Assembly: GCF_000196675.2 (NCBI RefSeq)
Contig: NC_015312.1
Coordinates: 1,426,001 to 1,490,000, forward strand
Source: Pseudonocardia benzenivorans CB1190
GTDB taxonomy: Bacteria > Actinomycetota > Actinomycetes > Mycobacteriales > Pseudonocardiaceae
Direction: 5' to 3'
Length of the DNA stretch: 64,000 bases
Part shown: one piece after another, positions 7,577 through 15,616 of the stretch
Layout of the letters: the number at the start of each line of letters is the position of its first letter
Position numbering within the stretch: the stretch's first letter is position 1
The notes under the pieces: model-generated
Seen by the model: only the letters and a program-made list of their open reading frames with translations
Told to the model about the DNA's origin: nothing
The model's database searches: none
Position numbers and translations under genes: made by a program

Positions 7577-8722
7577 ATGAAGATCGGTGCCTTCTTCAAC
7601 TGGCAGAACCACCTGGACTGGGAGCGCTACAACTCCCGGGGCAGCGAGCCGCCCAAGGTCGCTGACGCCCAGATCTACGAGGAGGAGCTCCATCTCGCCG
7701 ACCTCGTCGAGCCGCTCGGGTTCGACACCTACTGGGCCATCGACCACTACGTGACCCCGTACGGCATGACCGGCGGCGTCATGCAGCACCTGTCGCACAT
7801 CGCGGGCCGCACGAAGCGCATCGACGTGGGCACGATGGTGCTGGTGCTGCCCTGGTACCACCCGATGCACGTCGTCCACCAGATCAGCGCGCTGGACAAC
7901 CAGCTGCAGGGGCGCGGGCTGACCCTCGGCGTCGGGCGTGGGGCGGCGGTGCGGGAGTTCAGCTCGTTCGGCATTCCGATGGGCGATGCGCGCGGCCGGT
8001 ACAACGAGACGCTCGAGGTCATCAACCTCGCGCTGACCCAGGAGTTCTTCTCCTTCCAGGGTGAGCACTTCACGATCCCGGAGACCTCGGTGCGCCCGCG
8101 CTTCCGCAACCCCGAGCGGCTGCGCGCCGGCATGAAGTCGGGCTGGGCCAGCCCGCCGAGCCTCCCGCTGGCCGCCAACGCGGGTCTCGGGATGCTGCTG
8201 ACCAACCAGAAGAGCTGGGAGGGCTACCGCAAGGACGTCGCGACGTTCAACGGCATCCGGCGCGAGAACGGCTGGGAGCCCGAGCAGCCCACCGTCGTCG
8301 TCCGCGCGGCGTGTGCGGAGGACTCGGCCGAGGCCTGGTCGCTCATGGCCACGTACGCGCTGGAGGGGCAGGCGAGCAGCTCGAACCACTACCAGCTCGA
8401 CGACACCGAGCGGCTGCGCAACACCAAGGGATACGAGCAGTACGCGGCGGTGGGCGCGCTCACCTTCACCGACGAGCAGATTCTCGAGGCCGCGGCGAAA
8501 CCGCAGGCGTGGGGGACACCGGACGAGGTGTACGAGCGGCTGCTGCACATCCAGGCGATGACCGGCGCCTCCGAGTTCGTCCTGAACTTCCGCTTCGGCA
8601 CCATGCCGGTCGAGGCCGCGGAGCGGTCGATGCGGTTGTTCGCGCAGGAGGTGCTGCCCCGGCTGCACTCGCTCGACGCGAAGCTCGGCCCGGAGCTCGA
8701 CGGAAGCCAGCCGGTCGAGTAG
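7577..8722 (+). CDS. LLM class flavin-dependent oxidoreductase
   Basis: A 381-residue TIM-barrel protein of the bacterial luciferase superfamily: MKIGAFFNWQ start, DTYWAIDHYV, TMVLVLPWYHPMHVVHQISALDNQLQGRGLTLGVGRG and a C-terminal VLNFRFGTMP strand. Members use FMNH2 or F420H2 for monooxygenation or hydride transfer. The length and the WYHP segment are closer to monooxygenases acting on ketones or alkanes than to short F420 dehydrogenases (inference). GGAAAGGA precedes the ATG. It lies 93 bp after the second monooxygenase and ends at two hairpins, so it probably closes the ribAB transcription unit. Confidence 0.85.
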   Translation: MKIGAFFNWQNHLDWERYNSRGSEPPKVADAQIYEEELHLADLVEPLGFDTYWAIDHYVTPYGMTGGVMQHLSHIAGRTKRIDVGTMVLVLPWYHPMHVVHQISALDNQLQGRGLTLGVGRGAAVREFSSFGIPMGDARGRYNETLEVINLALTQEFFSFQGEHFTIPETSVRPRFRNPERLRAGMKSGWASPPSLPLAANAGLGMLLTNQKSWEGYRKDVATFNGIRRENGWEPEQPTVVVRAACAEDSAEAWSLMATYALEGQASSSNHYQLDDTERLRNTKGYEQYAAVGALTFTDEQILEAAAKPQAWGTPDEVYERLLHIQAMTGASEFVLNFRFGTMPVEAAERSMRLFAQEVLPRLHSLDAKLGPELDGSQPVE

Positions 8723-8760
8723 CGCGGCGGGCCGACGGGTCGTCGTGGCCCCGGTCGCGC

Positions 8761-8829
8761 GGACGGCGCAGGCACGCCGTCCGTGCCGTGGCCGGCCCGG
8801 CGGACGGGCCAGGGCCCGTGCCACCCGTC
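8761..8829 (+). terminator. Pair of GC hairpins after the LLM gene
   Basis: Two consecutive inverted repeats, GGACGGC/GCCGTCC (8761-8782) and ACGGGCC/GGCCCGT (8814-8829), lie in the otherwise empty stretch 8723-9012. There is no T-tract, which is common for actinomycete terminators. Nothing else was recognised in this gap apart from the ribosome site of the next gene. Confidence 0.45.
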
Positions 8830-9012
8830 GCCCTCCCGTGTCCCGGGTGATCGTCGGCGGATCGGGAGGGCCCGCACAGTCGTGCGACATCGAACGAGCA
8901 GACCCCGCGGTCGAGGGCCGCGGCATCCCCGCGGACCGGCGTCGGCGCCGGCGCCGCGCGCCCGACGTCCGGCCGAAACCCGGACCGACCGACCCGACCG
9001 GAGGAACCCCGA

Positions 9013-9864
9013 ATGACACCGGAACTGCTGCTCGACGGCCTCAGATTCGCCGAGTGCCCGCGATGGCACGACGGGAAGCTGTGGTTCTCCGACATCTACG
9101 CCCGTCGGGTCGTGACCGTGACCCCGGCGGGGGAGTCCGACGTGGTCGTGCAGCTGGGCGACGACGACCTCCCGGCAGGCCTGGGCTTCCTGCCGGACGG
9201 GCGGCTGCTGATCGCGAACCTGGCACGACCGGTCGTCCTTCGGCTCGACGCCGACGGCTCGGTCTCGACCCATGCCGATCTCTCCGGGATCGCCGTCGGC
9301 CCGCTCAACGACATGGTCGTCGACCCGGCCGGCCGGGCCTACGTCGGGGCCAGCGGCGTCGACGAGCTGAGCGCCCCGCGCCCGCTCGTCGGGACCGGGA
9401 GCATCATCCGCGTCGACCCGGACGGGTCCGCCCGCATCGTGGCGCCCGAGATGGACTCCCCGAACGGCCCCGTCATCACCGCGGACGGGAAGCAGTACGT
9501 GGTCGCGTCGCTGCCCGCGCGCGAGCTCACGGGATTCGACATCGCCGCCGACGGATCGTTGTCCGGACGCCGGGTCTGGGCCGATCTGCAGCCGGCCGCT
9601 CCCGACGGGATCACCGTCGACGCGGAGAACGGGGTGTGGATCTGTGCCCCGCTGCAACGGGAGTGCCGTCGCGTCCTCGAGGGCGGCGAGGTCACCGACG
9701 TGATCGCACTGCCCGACCGGCTCCCCATCGCGCCGTGCCTCGGTGGGGACGACGGGCGGACGCTGTTCATCCTGAGCGTGACGACGGACGCCTCCACCAT
9801 CGCGGACATGACGTGCGAGTCCGTAATCGAGTCGGTGCGCGTCGACGTCCCGGCCCCCCGCTGA
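9013..9864 (+). CDS. SMP-30/gluconolactonase/LRE family lactonase
   Basis: The 283-residue beta-propeller protein has the family metal-binding pattern: Glu in FAECPRW (Glu15), Asn in GPLNDMVVD (about Asn100) and Asp in APDGITVD (about Asp201). These residues bind one divalent cation and hydrolyse lactones. An AGGA site precedes the ATG. It is 10 bp upstream of an LLM oxidoreductase and probably cotranscribed with it. In a cluster with two Baeyer-Villiger enzymes, the simplest role is opening the lactone they make (inference); sugar-lactone hydrolysis is the alternative. Confidence 0.85.
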   Translation: MTPELLLDGLRFAECPRWHDGKLWFSDIYARRVVTVTPAGESDVVVQLGDDDLPAGLGFLPDGRLLIANLARPVVLRLDADGSVSTHADLSGIAVGPLNDMVVDPAGRAYVGASGVDELSAPRPLVGTGSIIRVDPDGSARIVAPEMDSPNGPVITADGKQYVVASLPARELTGFDIAADGSLSGRRVWADLQPAAPDGITVDAENGVWICAPLQRECRRVLEGGEVTDVIALPDRLPIAPCLGGDDGRTLFILSVTTDASTIADMTCESVIESVRVDVPAPR

Positions 9865-9874
9865 AGGAGTTCCG

Positions 9875-11176
9875 GTGGACTTCGGTCTCTCCTTCGCGCT
9901 CCAGCTCCCGAGGCCATGGACCGAGCACTCCGAGTCGGAGCTGTTCGGCTCGGCCCTGGACCAGGTCGAGCTCGCCGAGGAACTCGGCTTCGACTACGCC
10001 TGGGTGCTCGAACAGCATTTTCTCGAGGAGTACTCGCACTCGTCGGCACCCGAGGTGTTCCTGGCCGCCGCGAGCCAGCGGACCTCACGCATCCGGCTCG
10101 GCCACGGAATCGCGCTCCTGCCGCCGGCCTACAACCAGCCGGCGAGGGTGGCCGAGCGCATTTCCACCCTCGATCTCGTGTCCGGCGGACGTGTCGACCT
10201 CGGCTTCGGTGACTCGAAGTCACGCATGGAGCTGGAGGGCTTTTCCATCGAGCCGGCGGACCGGCGCGAGATGACGGTCGAGGCGGCCGAGCAGATCGCC
10301 GACATGATGGCGCTCGAGCCCTATCCCGGGTTCACCGGCCGATTCTTCGCGATGCCCGCCCGCAACGTCGTCCCCAAGCCGGTGCAGAAGCCGCATCCGC
10401 CCTTGTGGATGGCCTGTTCCGACGACGAGTCCGTCCGGGCGGCCGCCCGGCTGGGAGTCGGTGCGCTCATCCACACGTTCTTCGACGCGGACGAGGCCGA
10501 GAAAGTGGTGCGCGACTACTACGACACGTTCAGGAACGAATGCGTCCCGATAGGTCGTGCGGTCAATCCCGCGGTGGCCACGATGGAGCCCTTCTACTGT
10601 CACCGGTCGGCCACCGTCGCACACGACCGGGGGCGGGCCGCGCACGGCTTCTTCACCTATGCGGCACGGCACTATTACGCGTTCGGCCGGCACCGCCCGG
10701 GATTCACGAACCTCACCGACAACTTCCGACGTGTCGAGAAGCTGGTCGGTGGGGACATTCCGGTGCGCGGCGGCCATTCCATCGGCACTCCCGGCGCAGT
10801 GGCCGACCGGCTGCACGCACTGGAGGCGGCCGGAGTGGATCAGGTGATCCTGTTGCACCAGGTCGGCGACCTCACCCACGAGCAGGTCGCCGACTCGTTG
10901 CGGCTCTTCGCCGCCGACGTGCTGCCGGGGTTCGCTCAGGACCGGGACCGGCTGCGCCCGCGGCAGGAGGAACTGGCCCCGTACGTGCGGGCGGCGTTCG
11001 AACGCAAGAGCTGGGCGAGCGCTCCCCGGCGTGCCGAGGTCGAGGTGTGCGACGCCTACGGCCTGTCCCGTCCCGATGTGGAGATGGCGATGCTCGAAAG
11101 CCTGCCGCCCGCGACGCGGGAAATCATTCTCGATCTCCAGAAGCTCAAAGCGGCGGCATTGCAACTCGACCCGTAA
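9875..11176 (+). CDS. LLM class flavin-dependent oxidoreductase (long form)
   Basis: A 433-residue luciferase-superfamily protein starting at a GTG preceded by AAGGAG. It has FDYAWVLEQHFLEEY, PARVAERISTLDLVSGGRVDLGFGDS and a barrel end at DQVILLHQVGD. An extra 80-residue C-terminal tail follows, with acidic and helical character, not found in most relatives. The EQHF segment resembles the luciferase alpha-type active-site region, so oxygen-using activity is more likely than simple F420 hydride transfer (inference). It is coupled to the lactonase gene and ends 46 bp before the LacI-type regulator. Confidence 0.82.
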   Translation: MDFGLSFALQLPRPWTEHSESELFGSALDQVELAEELGFDYAWVLEQHFLEEYSHSSAPEVFLAAASQRTSRIRLGHGIALLPPAYNQPARVAERISTLDLVSGGRVDLGFGDSKSRMELEGFSIEPADRREMTVEAAEQIADMMALEPYPGFTGRFFAMPARNVVPKPVQKPHPPLWMACSDDESVRAAARLGVGALIHTFFDADEAEKVVRDYYDTFRNECVPIGRAVNPAVATMEPFYCHRSATVAHDRGRAAHGFFTYAARHYYAFGRHRPGFTNLTDNFRRVEKLVGGDIPVRGGHSIGTPGAVADRLHALEAAGVDQVILLHQVGDLTHEQVADSLRLFAADVLPGFAQDRDRLRPRQEELAPYVRAAFERKSWASAPRRAEVEVCDAYGLSRPDVEMAMLESLPPATREIILDLQKLKAAALQLDP

Positions 11177-11210
11177 CGCGCATTCGCGGACCCGGCAAAG
11201 CGGCGAATGG

Positions 11211-11223
11211 TATCATCCGCACG
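11211..11223 (+). promoter_or_regulatory. -10 box for a leaderless lacI-type transcript
   Basis: TATCAT (11211-11216) ends 6 bp before the GTG start at 11223 and no Shine-Dalgarno sequence is present. In actinomycetes this spacing puts the transcription start on the G of the start codon, which indicates a leaderless mRNA. Confidence 0.5.
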
Positions 11224-12254
11224 TGCCAGAACCTGCTTCCCGGCCGCGAACTCGCCGGAAGTCGCCGACCAAGGTCGCCACGCTGCACGCGGTGGCCGAA
11301 CTCGCCGGGTGTTCGACCGCGACCGTCTCCAAGGCATTGAACGGGCTGCCGGTCTCGGCCGAGAACCTGCGCCGGGTGTATGCCGCGGCCGAGCAGCTGG
11401 GCTACGTACCGAACCTCGCGGCCCGCTCGATGCGCCAGGAAAAGACGATGACCCTCGGCATGGTGGTCAATTTCGAGGGTCATCCGCGCAGCGAGCTGTT
11501 GTACGTGTTCCAGGACCTGATCGCCAACATGGAATCGGCCGGCTACAGCGTCCTGCTGTCGATCGTCCGCAACGAGGGGCTGGACCTCGACACGTTGTTG
11601 CAGCGTTTCCTCGCGCACCGCGTCGACGGACTGTTCTACTGGCAGGCCCGGCCGTCGAACACGCTCGCCTGGTACGAGCGGTCGAACATCCCGGTGATCG
11701 CGGTCGGGTTCCGGGACCCGAGATGCGCGCAGCTGCCGTTCGTCACGGTGGACGGTGCTCCCGCGTTCGCCGCCGCCTGCAGGGACCTGAAGGCGCACGG
11801 GCACCGGGACTTCGCCGAGATCGTGGTCGACCGGGTGGCCCCCCTCCACAAGCTCTACCCGCGGATGCGCGGCGTGCGGTGGCGCGAGATCCGGATCGGG
11901 CACGACGAGCAGGACGTCCGGGACGCCGTCGAGGAGCACCTGACGGGCCCGGACGCGCCGACGGCGGTGTTCGCCGCGCCGCCGACGGCGACGACGCTCC
12001 TGTCGGCGGCCGGTGAGCTGGGGCTGCGCGTCCCGGAGGACCTGTCCGTCGTGTCGTTCTTCGACCTCGAGGACGCGCCACTGTTCCGGACTCCGCTGAG
12101 CGCGATCCGTACCGACTACGACAAGCTCGGAGCGGCCGTGGCGACGGCCATGCTCGACGCGCTGGCCGGCCGGGAGGTCGGCGACGTGCTGATCCCGGCG
12201 TCGACCCATTACATCCCGCGCGCCTCCACCGGCCCGGCCCGGGAGCGCGCCTGA
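11223..12254 (+). CDS. LacI family transcriptional regulator
   Basis: A 343-residue LacI/GalR regulator. The helix-turn-helix is at about 19-46 (ATLHAVAELAGCSTATVSKALNG split over two helices), the hinge helix region contains NLAARSMRQ, and a periplasmic-binding-like effector domain follows (TLGMVVNF to the end). The GTG start matches a leaderless promoter. LacI proteins bind palindromes with a central CG; the TTAAACGTTTA sites at 4.24, 4.52, 5.92 and 31.38 kb are the obvious targets, which would make this the local repressor of the monooxygenases, ribAB and the aldehyde dehydrogenase. No such site lies before its own gene. The effector is unknown. Confidence 0.9.
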   Translation: MPEPASRPRTRRKSPTKVATLHAVAELAGCSTATVSKALNGLPVSAENLRRVYAAAEQLGYVPNLAARSMRQEKTMTLGMVVNFEGHPRSELLYVFQDLIANMESAGYSVLLSIVRNEGLDLDTLLQRFLAHRVDGLFYWQARPSNTLAWYERSNIPVIAVGFRDPRCAQLPFVTVDGAPAFAAACRDLKAHGHRDFAEIVVDRVAPLHKLYPRMRGVRWREIRIGHDEQDVRDAVEEHLTGPDAPTAVFAAPPTATTLLSAAGELGLRVPEDLSVVSFFDLEDAPLFRTPLSAIRTDYDKLGAAVATAMLDALAGREVGDVLIPASTHYIPRASTGPARERA

Positions 12255-12262
12255 CGGGCAGG

Positions 12263-12297
12263 GATCACGCCGGCGCCGTGTGGGTCACCCCGTGATC
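12263..12297. terminator. Hairpin between convergent genes
   Basis: GATCACG (12263-12269) and CGTGATC (12291-12297) form a stem between the lacI-type gene and the converging LLM gene, overlapping the last codons of the latter. It could end transcription in both directions; the stem is only 7 bp, so confidence is low. Confidence 0.35.
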
Positions 12298-13232
12298 TCG
12301 GTGAGGGCGGGCGCGAGCCCTTCCAGCTGCTGGATGCCGGTCTCGTAGCCGGGCAGGACGCAGTTCACCAGGACGTGGTCGGCACCCGCGTCGAGGTGCG
12401 CCCGGGCCCTGGCCGCGATGTCGTCGGGACGGCCGTAGGCCATCACCGCGTCGACGACCCGGTCCGCACCCGCGGCGATCTCGTCGCTCGTGTAGCCCAG
12501 GCGGGCGAGGTTGGCCCCGTACGGCGACCCGGGAAAGCCGAGTGCTCCGACGACGAACTGCCCTGCGGCGTCGCGGGCGGCCCGGCGGTCGGCCAGCGCG
12601 ACGACCGTGAGCGCGACGACGAGCAACTTGTCCGGGCCCAACGTTGCGCGGACGGACGCGGTGTACTCGACCGGGATCAGCCCGGGGTGCGCGCCGTCGG
12701 CGGCGGACGCGGCGAGCTCGACCATCTTCGGACCGTTCGCCGCGATGATGCGCGCGTAGGTCTGCTCGGCCGTGGGCAGGCCCGGCACGGGGGTGGTCAT
12801 CGCCCGGAGGTAGTCGCGCATGAGCGAGTAGGGCCGGGCGTAGCGCAGCCCGAGTGCCTCGGCCTGGTACGCCATGCCTGCTCCCAGCCCGAGGACGAAC
12901 CGGCCCGGGAAGGCCTCCCCGAGTGTGGCGGCGGCGGCGTGCAAGGTGACGGCAGGACGGGCCCACATGTTGGCGACCGCGGAACCGAGGACGAGCTGCT
13001 CGGTGGCACCGAGCAGCGTGGCGATCTCGACGAGCGCGTCGTGGCCGCCCACGCCCTCCCGCGCCCAGGCCGCCCGGTACCCGGCCTTCTCCAGCCGTCG
13101 GATCCCTTCGATCTGCTGCGGCATCGGGACCGTCTCCATGCCGGTCGTCGGCACGCTGACCCCGATCGGTCCGAGTGCCGCGCGGGCGGCCTTCACGCGC
13201 CCCCGGCTCGCCTCGTGTGTCGTCTGCCCCAT
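12285..13232 (-). CDS. LLM class F420-dependent oxidoreductase
   Basis: A 315-residue luciferase-superfamily protein of the shorter, F420-type form: GIRRLEKAGYRAAWARE, LVLGSAVANMWARPAVTLHAAAATLGEAFPGRFVLGLGAG, and a C-terminal half with GADHVLVNCVLPG. This class includes F420-dependent dehydrogenases and reductases. The start is the ATG at 13232, which has AGGA at good spacing; an in-frame ATG about 40 codons upstream lacks one. It stands alone on the minus strand and converges with the LacI gene. An ATTGGATCCAT site lies 145 bp upstream, so it may belong to the GGATCC regulon. Confidence 0.82.
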   Translation of the reverse strand: MGQTTHEASRGRVKAARAALGPIGVSVPTTGMETVPMPQQIEGIRRLEKAGYRAAWAREGVGGHDALVEIATLLGATEQLVLGSAVANMWARPAVTLHAAAATLGEAFPGRFVLGLGAGMAYQAEALGLRYARPYSLMRDYLRAMTTPVPGLPTAEQTYARIIAANGPKMVELAASAADGAHPGLIPVEYTASVRATLGPDKLLVVALTVVALADRRAARDAAGQFVVGALGFPGSPYGANLARLGYTSDEIAAGADRVVDAVMAYGRPDDIAARARAHLDAGADHVLVNCVLPGYETGIQQLEGLAPALTEITG

Positions 13233-13373
13233 GACGGTCCTTCCCGTACCGAGAGTCGTTTCCAGCGCGCCGGAATGGTGCCCGAACGATTCCTGCGGCA
13301 TCGACGTCGCAGATCGTGCGACCGTGATCGGGGACGCGCCGCGGATCATCGGATGTCACGAGCCTAACGGATT

Positions 13374-13385
13374 ATTGGATCCATT
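13374..13385 (-). promoter_or_regulatory. VanR-like site upstream of the LLM gene
   Basis: ATTGGATCCATT (GGATCC at 13377-13382) sits in the 285-bp gap between the LLM gene and the tetR gene. It matches the other GGATCC operators in the island, but no good -35 follows at the usual 4-bp distance. The rest of the gap shows nothing recognisable. Confidence 0.4.
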
Positions 13386-13517
13386 TCGAGCTACTACGGA
13401 TACTTTCATGAGCTGCCGTGCGCGACGACACCGGTTCCCGCGGCGAATCCTCGGTACGCCGAACGGAGGATCGGCGCCCGGTGCCGTCGGGGTTGCGAAC
13501 TCGGCTGTCGGGACCGC

Positions 13518-14111
13518 TCACTCGTCGTGAGCGCGTCGCCCCTCGTCCGCCGAGGGCCCGAACGCGACGAGGAATCGGTCGACGAGCGAGTCGGCGAGCT
13601 GGTCGTCGATGGGCAGCAGGTTCGCGAGGTGGGCGATCATGAGCGGCCCCTGCAGGTGGGCGATGGCCTCGTCGACGTCGACGTCACCCTCGACGAGGCC
13701 CTCCTCGGCCGCCTGCCGGACGAGCTTGGCCAGCACGTTGTTGTGCTGCCACTCCATCCGCTCGCTGATGGCGCGGATCTCGGTCTCGTGCTGGCTGAGC
13801 ATGATGAATGCGGGAAGCATGCGCGCCCATTCGGTGTGGCGCAGCGTGTCGACCGAATACCGCATCGCGGCGCGCAGTGAGGTCTCGACATCGGCCTCCG
13901 GGTCGGGTTCGGGTAGCCGGGGGATGGCGGTCTCGATGACGGCGGCCAGCAGGTCGTCGCGCGACTTCCAGTGGCGGTAGATGGTCGTCTTGGCGACACC
14001 GGACCGCAGGGCCACGGCGTCCATGGTGAGAGCACCGGGCCCTCCTTCCACGAGGAGGTCGGTGGCGGTCTGCATGACAACGGATCGCGTGCGCTCCACA
14101 CGGGGGTCCAT
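13518..14111 (-). CDS. TetR family transcriptional regulator
   Basis: A 197-residue TetR-type regulator with a clear N-terminal helix-turn-helix: ALTMDAVALRSGVAKTTIYRHWKSRDDLLAAVIE at about 28-61. The C-terminal ligand domain is of the common TetR_C type with a QHNN segment near the middle. It is divergent from the 14.25-18.99 kb operon, and the intergenic region carries a perfect 29-bp palindrome next to a TTGACA box, so it very likely represses that operon and perhaps itself. The ligand is unknown; a substrate of the molybdoenzyme or epoxide hydrolase is a reasonable guess. Confidence 0.9.
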   Translation of the reverse strand: MDPRVERTRSVVMQTATDLLVEGGPGALTMDAVALRSGVAKTTIYRHWKSRDDLLAAVIETAIPRLPEPDPEADVETSLRAAMRYSVDTLRHTEWARMLPAFIMLSQHETEIRAISERMEWQHNNVLAKLVRQAAEEGLVEGDVDVDEAIAHLQGPLMIAHLANLLPIDDQLADSLVDRFLVAFGPSADEGRRAHDE

Positions 14112-14162
14112 GGTGGAGACGGTAGCGGGTGTCGAACCCTCGTTCCGACCACGAGTCCGCCC

Positions 14163-14205
14163 TTGACAGGAACAACGAACACTACGCTACCGTAGCGTAG
14201 TGTTC
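14163..14205 (+). promoter_or_regulatory. Divergent promoter with perfect 29-bp TetR operator
   Basis: TTGACA (14163-14168) is followed by a perfect inverted repeat at 14177-14205: arms GAACACTACGCTAC and GTAGCGTAGTGTTC around one central C. The repeat covers the -10 region, so bound repressor would exclude RNA polymerase. Its length and symmetry fit a TetR dimer pair. It is the longest perfect palindrome in the window. Confidence 0.8.
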
Positions 14206-14250
14206 ATCCGCCGCGGCAGCCGCGGACGTCGAGTTACAGGGTGGTAGTCG

Positions 14251-15605
14251 ATGACAGCAGTGGGAGAGACGACGTCGCTGGGAGCCACGCCCGAGGAGGT
14301 GACGGCGTCGCTGCAGAGGCTCTGGGACGAGCGCGGCGCGGCCGTGGGCCGGACGTTCACGGTCACGCCGTGCCCGTACTCGGCCGAGGAGATCGCCGCG
14401 CTCGAGGAGGACGGCCGGCGGCTCGCCTACCTGCCCCCCGAGGTGGCCACCCGGGCGGGCCGGCACTGGCTCGGCAAGATCTGGCCGTTGATGGAGTGCT
14501 TCAGCGTCCTCGAGGACACGTCGTCAGCAATGTCGGCAACCCGTCGGGCTGGTTCGACTACGAGTCCCAGATCGACGCGCCGAACGTCAACCTCGACCAG
14601 GCCGCGCTGCTGGCCGAGGTCGAGCGCCAGGGGCGCACGCTGCTCACCGTCAACCAGTGGATCGTGGCGGCGCAGGACTCGCGCGTGCTGACCGGCAAGT
14701 ACCTCGACGAGACCCGCTCCTGGGTCCGCGTCAACTCCGGCATCGACCCGGGCCGGATCCTGGCCGTGCACATCGACGGCCCGAACATGGCGGTCGACCT
14801 GACCGATGAGGACGCGGTCGACGGCTCGATGATCATGGCCTACGACCTCAGTCCACACGATGCCGTGGAGGGCTGCGGTGGTCGCACCTCGAGCGTGCCG
14901 CCGGAGCGCCAGAACCTCGTCGAGGAGCCGGCCGAGCGCGTGGCACGCTGGACGATGACCCCGTACTTCGCCACCCTCGACCTCGACAAGGAGTGGCAGC
15001 GCCAGGTCGACAAGTACCTGGAGCTCGGCTTCCACACCGCGATGCACTTCACCGAGGAGCAGTACGTCCGCACGCTGCCGAAGTTCGAGCGGCAGCCGAA
15101 GGAGTACCGCGGCCGGTTCGACATGCCGATGCTGGTCGACCCCCGGCTGTTCTGGCGCAACCAGTGTGTCCTGGGTGGCGTCCGCATTCCGCACTTCGAT
15201 TACTGCACCGAGCCGATCCCGGCCGATGAGCGCTTCCGTGTCCCCGCCCGTCCCTACGCCGCCTGGTTCGGAGCGTGGGACCAGCGCTTCCCCGAGCGCA
15301 TCGCGCCGCCGGACGCGCGCGCCCAGCTCGCCGAGGACGAGATCGGCGGCAACTCGTGGGAGATGGCGGCCGTCGAGATCCTCTGGCCCGAGTACGACCT
15401 GCGCGGTCAGTACTGGGACATCATCGGCTACGTGGTGCACGATGCCAAGATCAAGAACATCCCGGACACCGACTACGAGCGCACGCTCTCCTGCTACCAC
15501 TACCGCCGTTCGGCGGAGATCTACCCGAACCTCCACCAGTGGGCCTTCGAGGTCTTCCGCCCGCTCGTGCGCGGTAGCAAGATCGTCACCTCCCCCAACT
15601 CCTGA
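14251..15605 (+). pseudogene. Unrecognised about 450-aa protein, split by one frameshift
   Basis: Two overlapping frames make one protein. The first (from the ATG at 14251) ends in WPLMECFSVLE, and the second continues GHVVSNVGNPSGWFDYE to the stop at 15605. A single missing G near 14515 would restore about 450 residues. I do not recognise the family. Visible features are a conserved-looking GNPSGWFDYESQ segment, a middle region rich in acidic residues, EWQRQVDKYLELGFHTAMHFTEEQY, many tryptophans and tyrosines, no signal peptide and no membrane segment. It is the first gene of the TetR-controlled operon, 11 bp before the molybdoenzyme. It could be a real frameshift or a sequencing error; the strong codon bias on both sides favours a recently intact gene. 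Confidence 0.6.
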
Positions 15606-15616
15606 GGGCTGATCTC

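Noticed and set aside
5786..9019. A 1077-codon open frame on the minus strand
   Set aside because: It is antisense to the second monooxygenase, an LLM gene and part of the lactonase, has no ribosome site and is Arg/Val/Gly-rich like other mirror frames in high-GC DNA.
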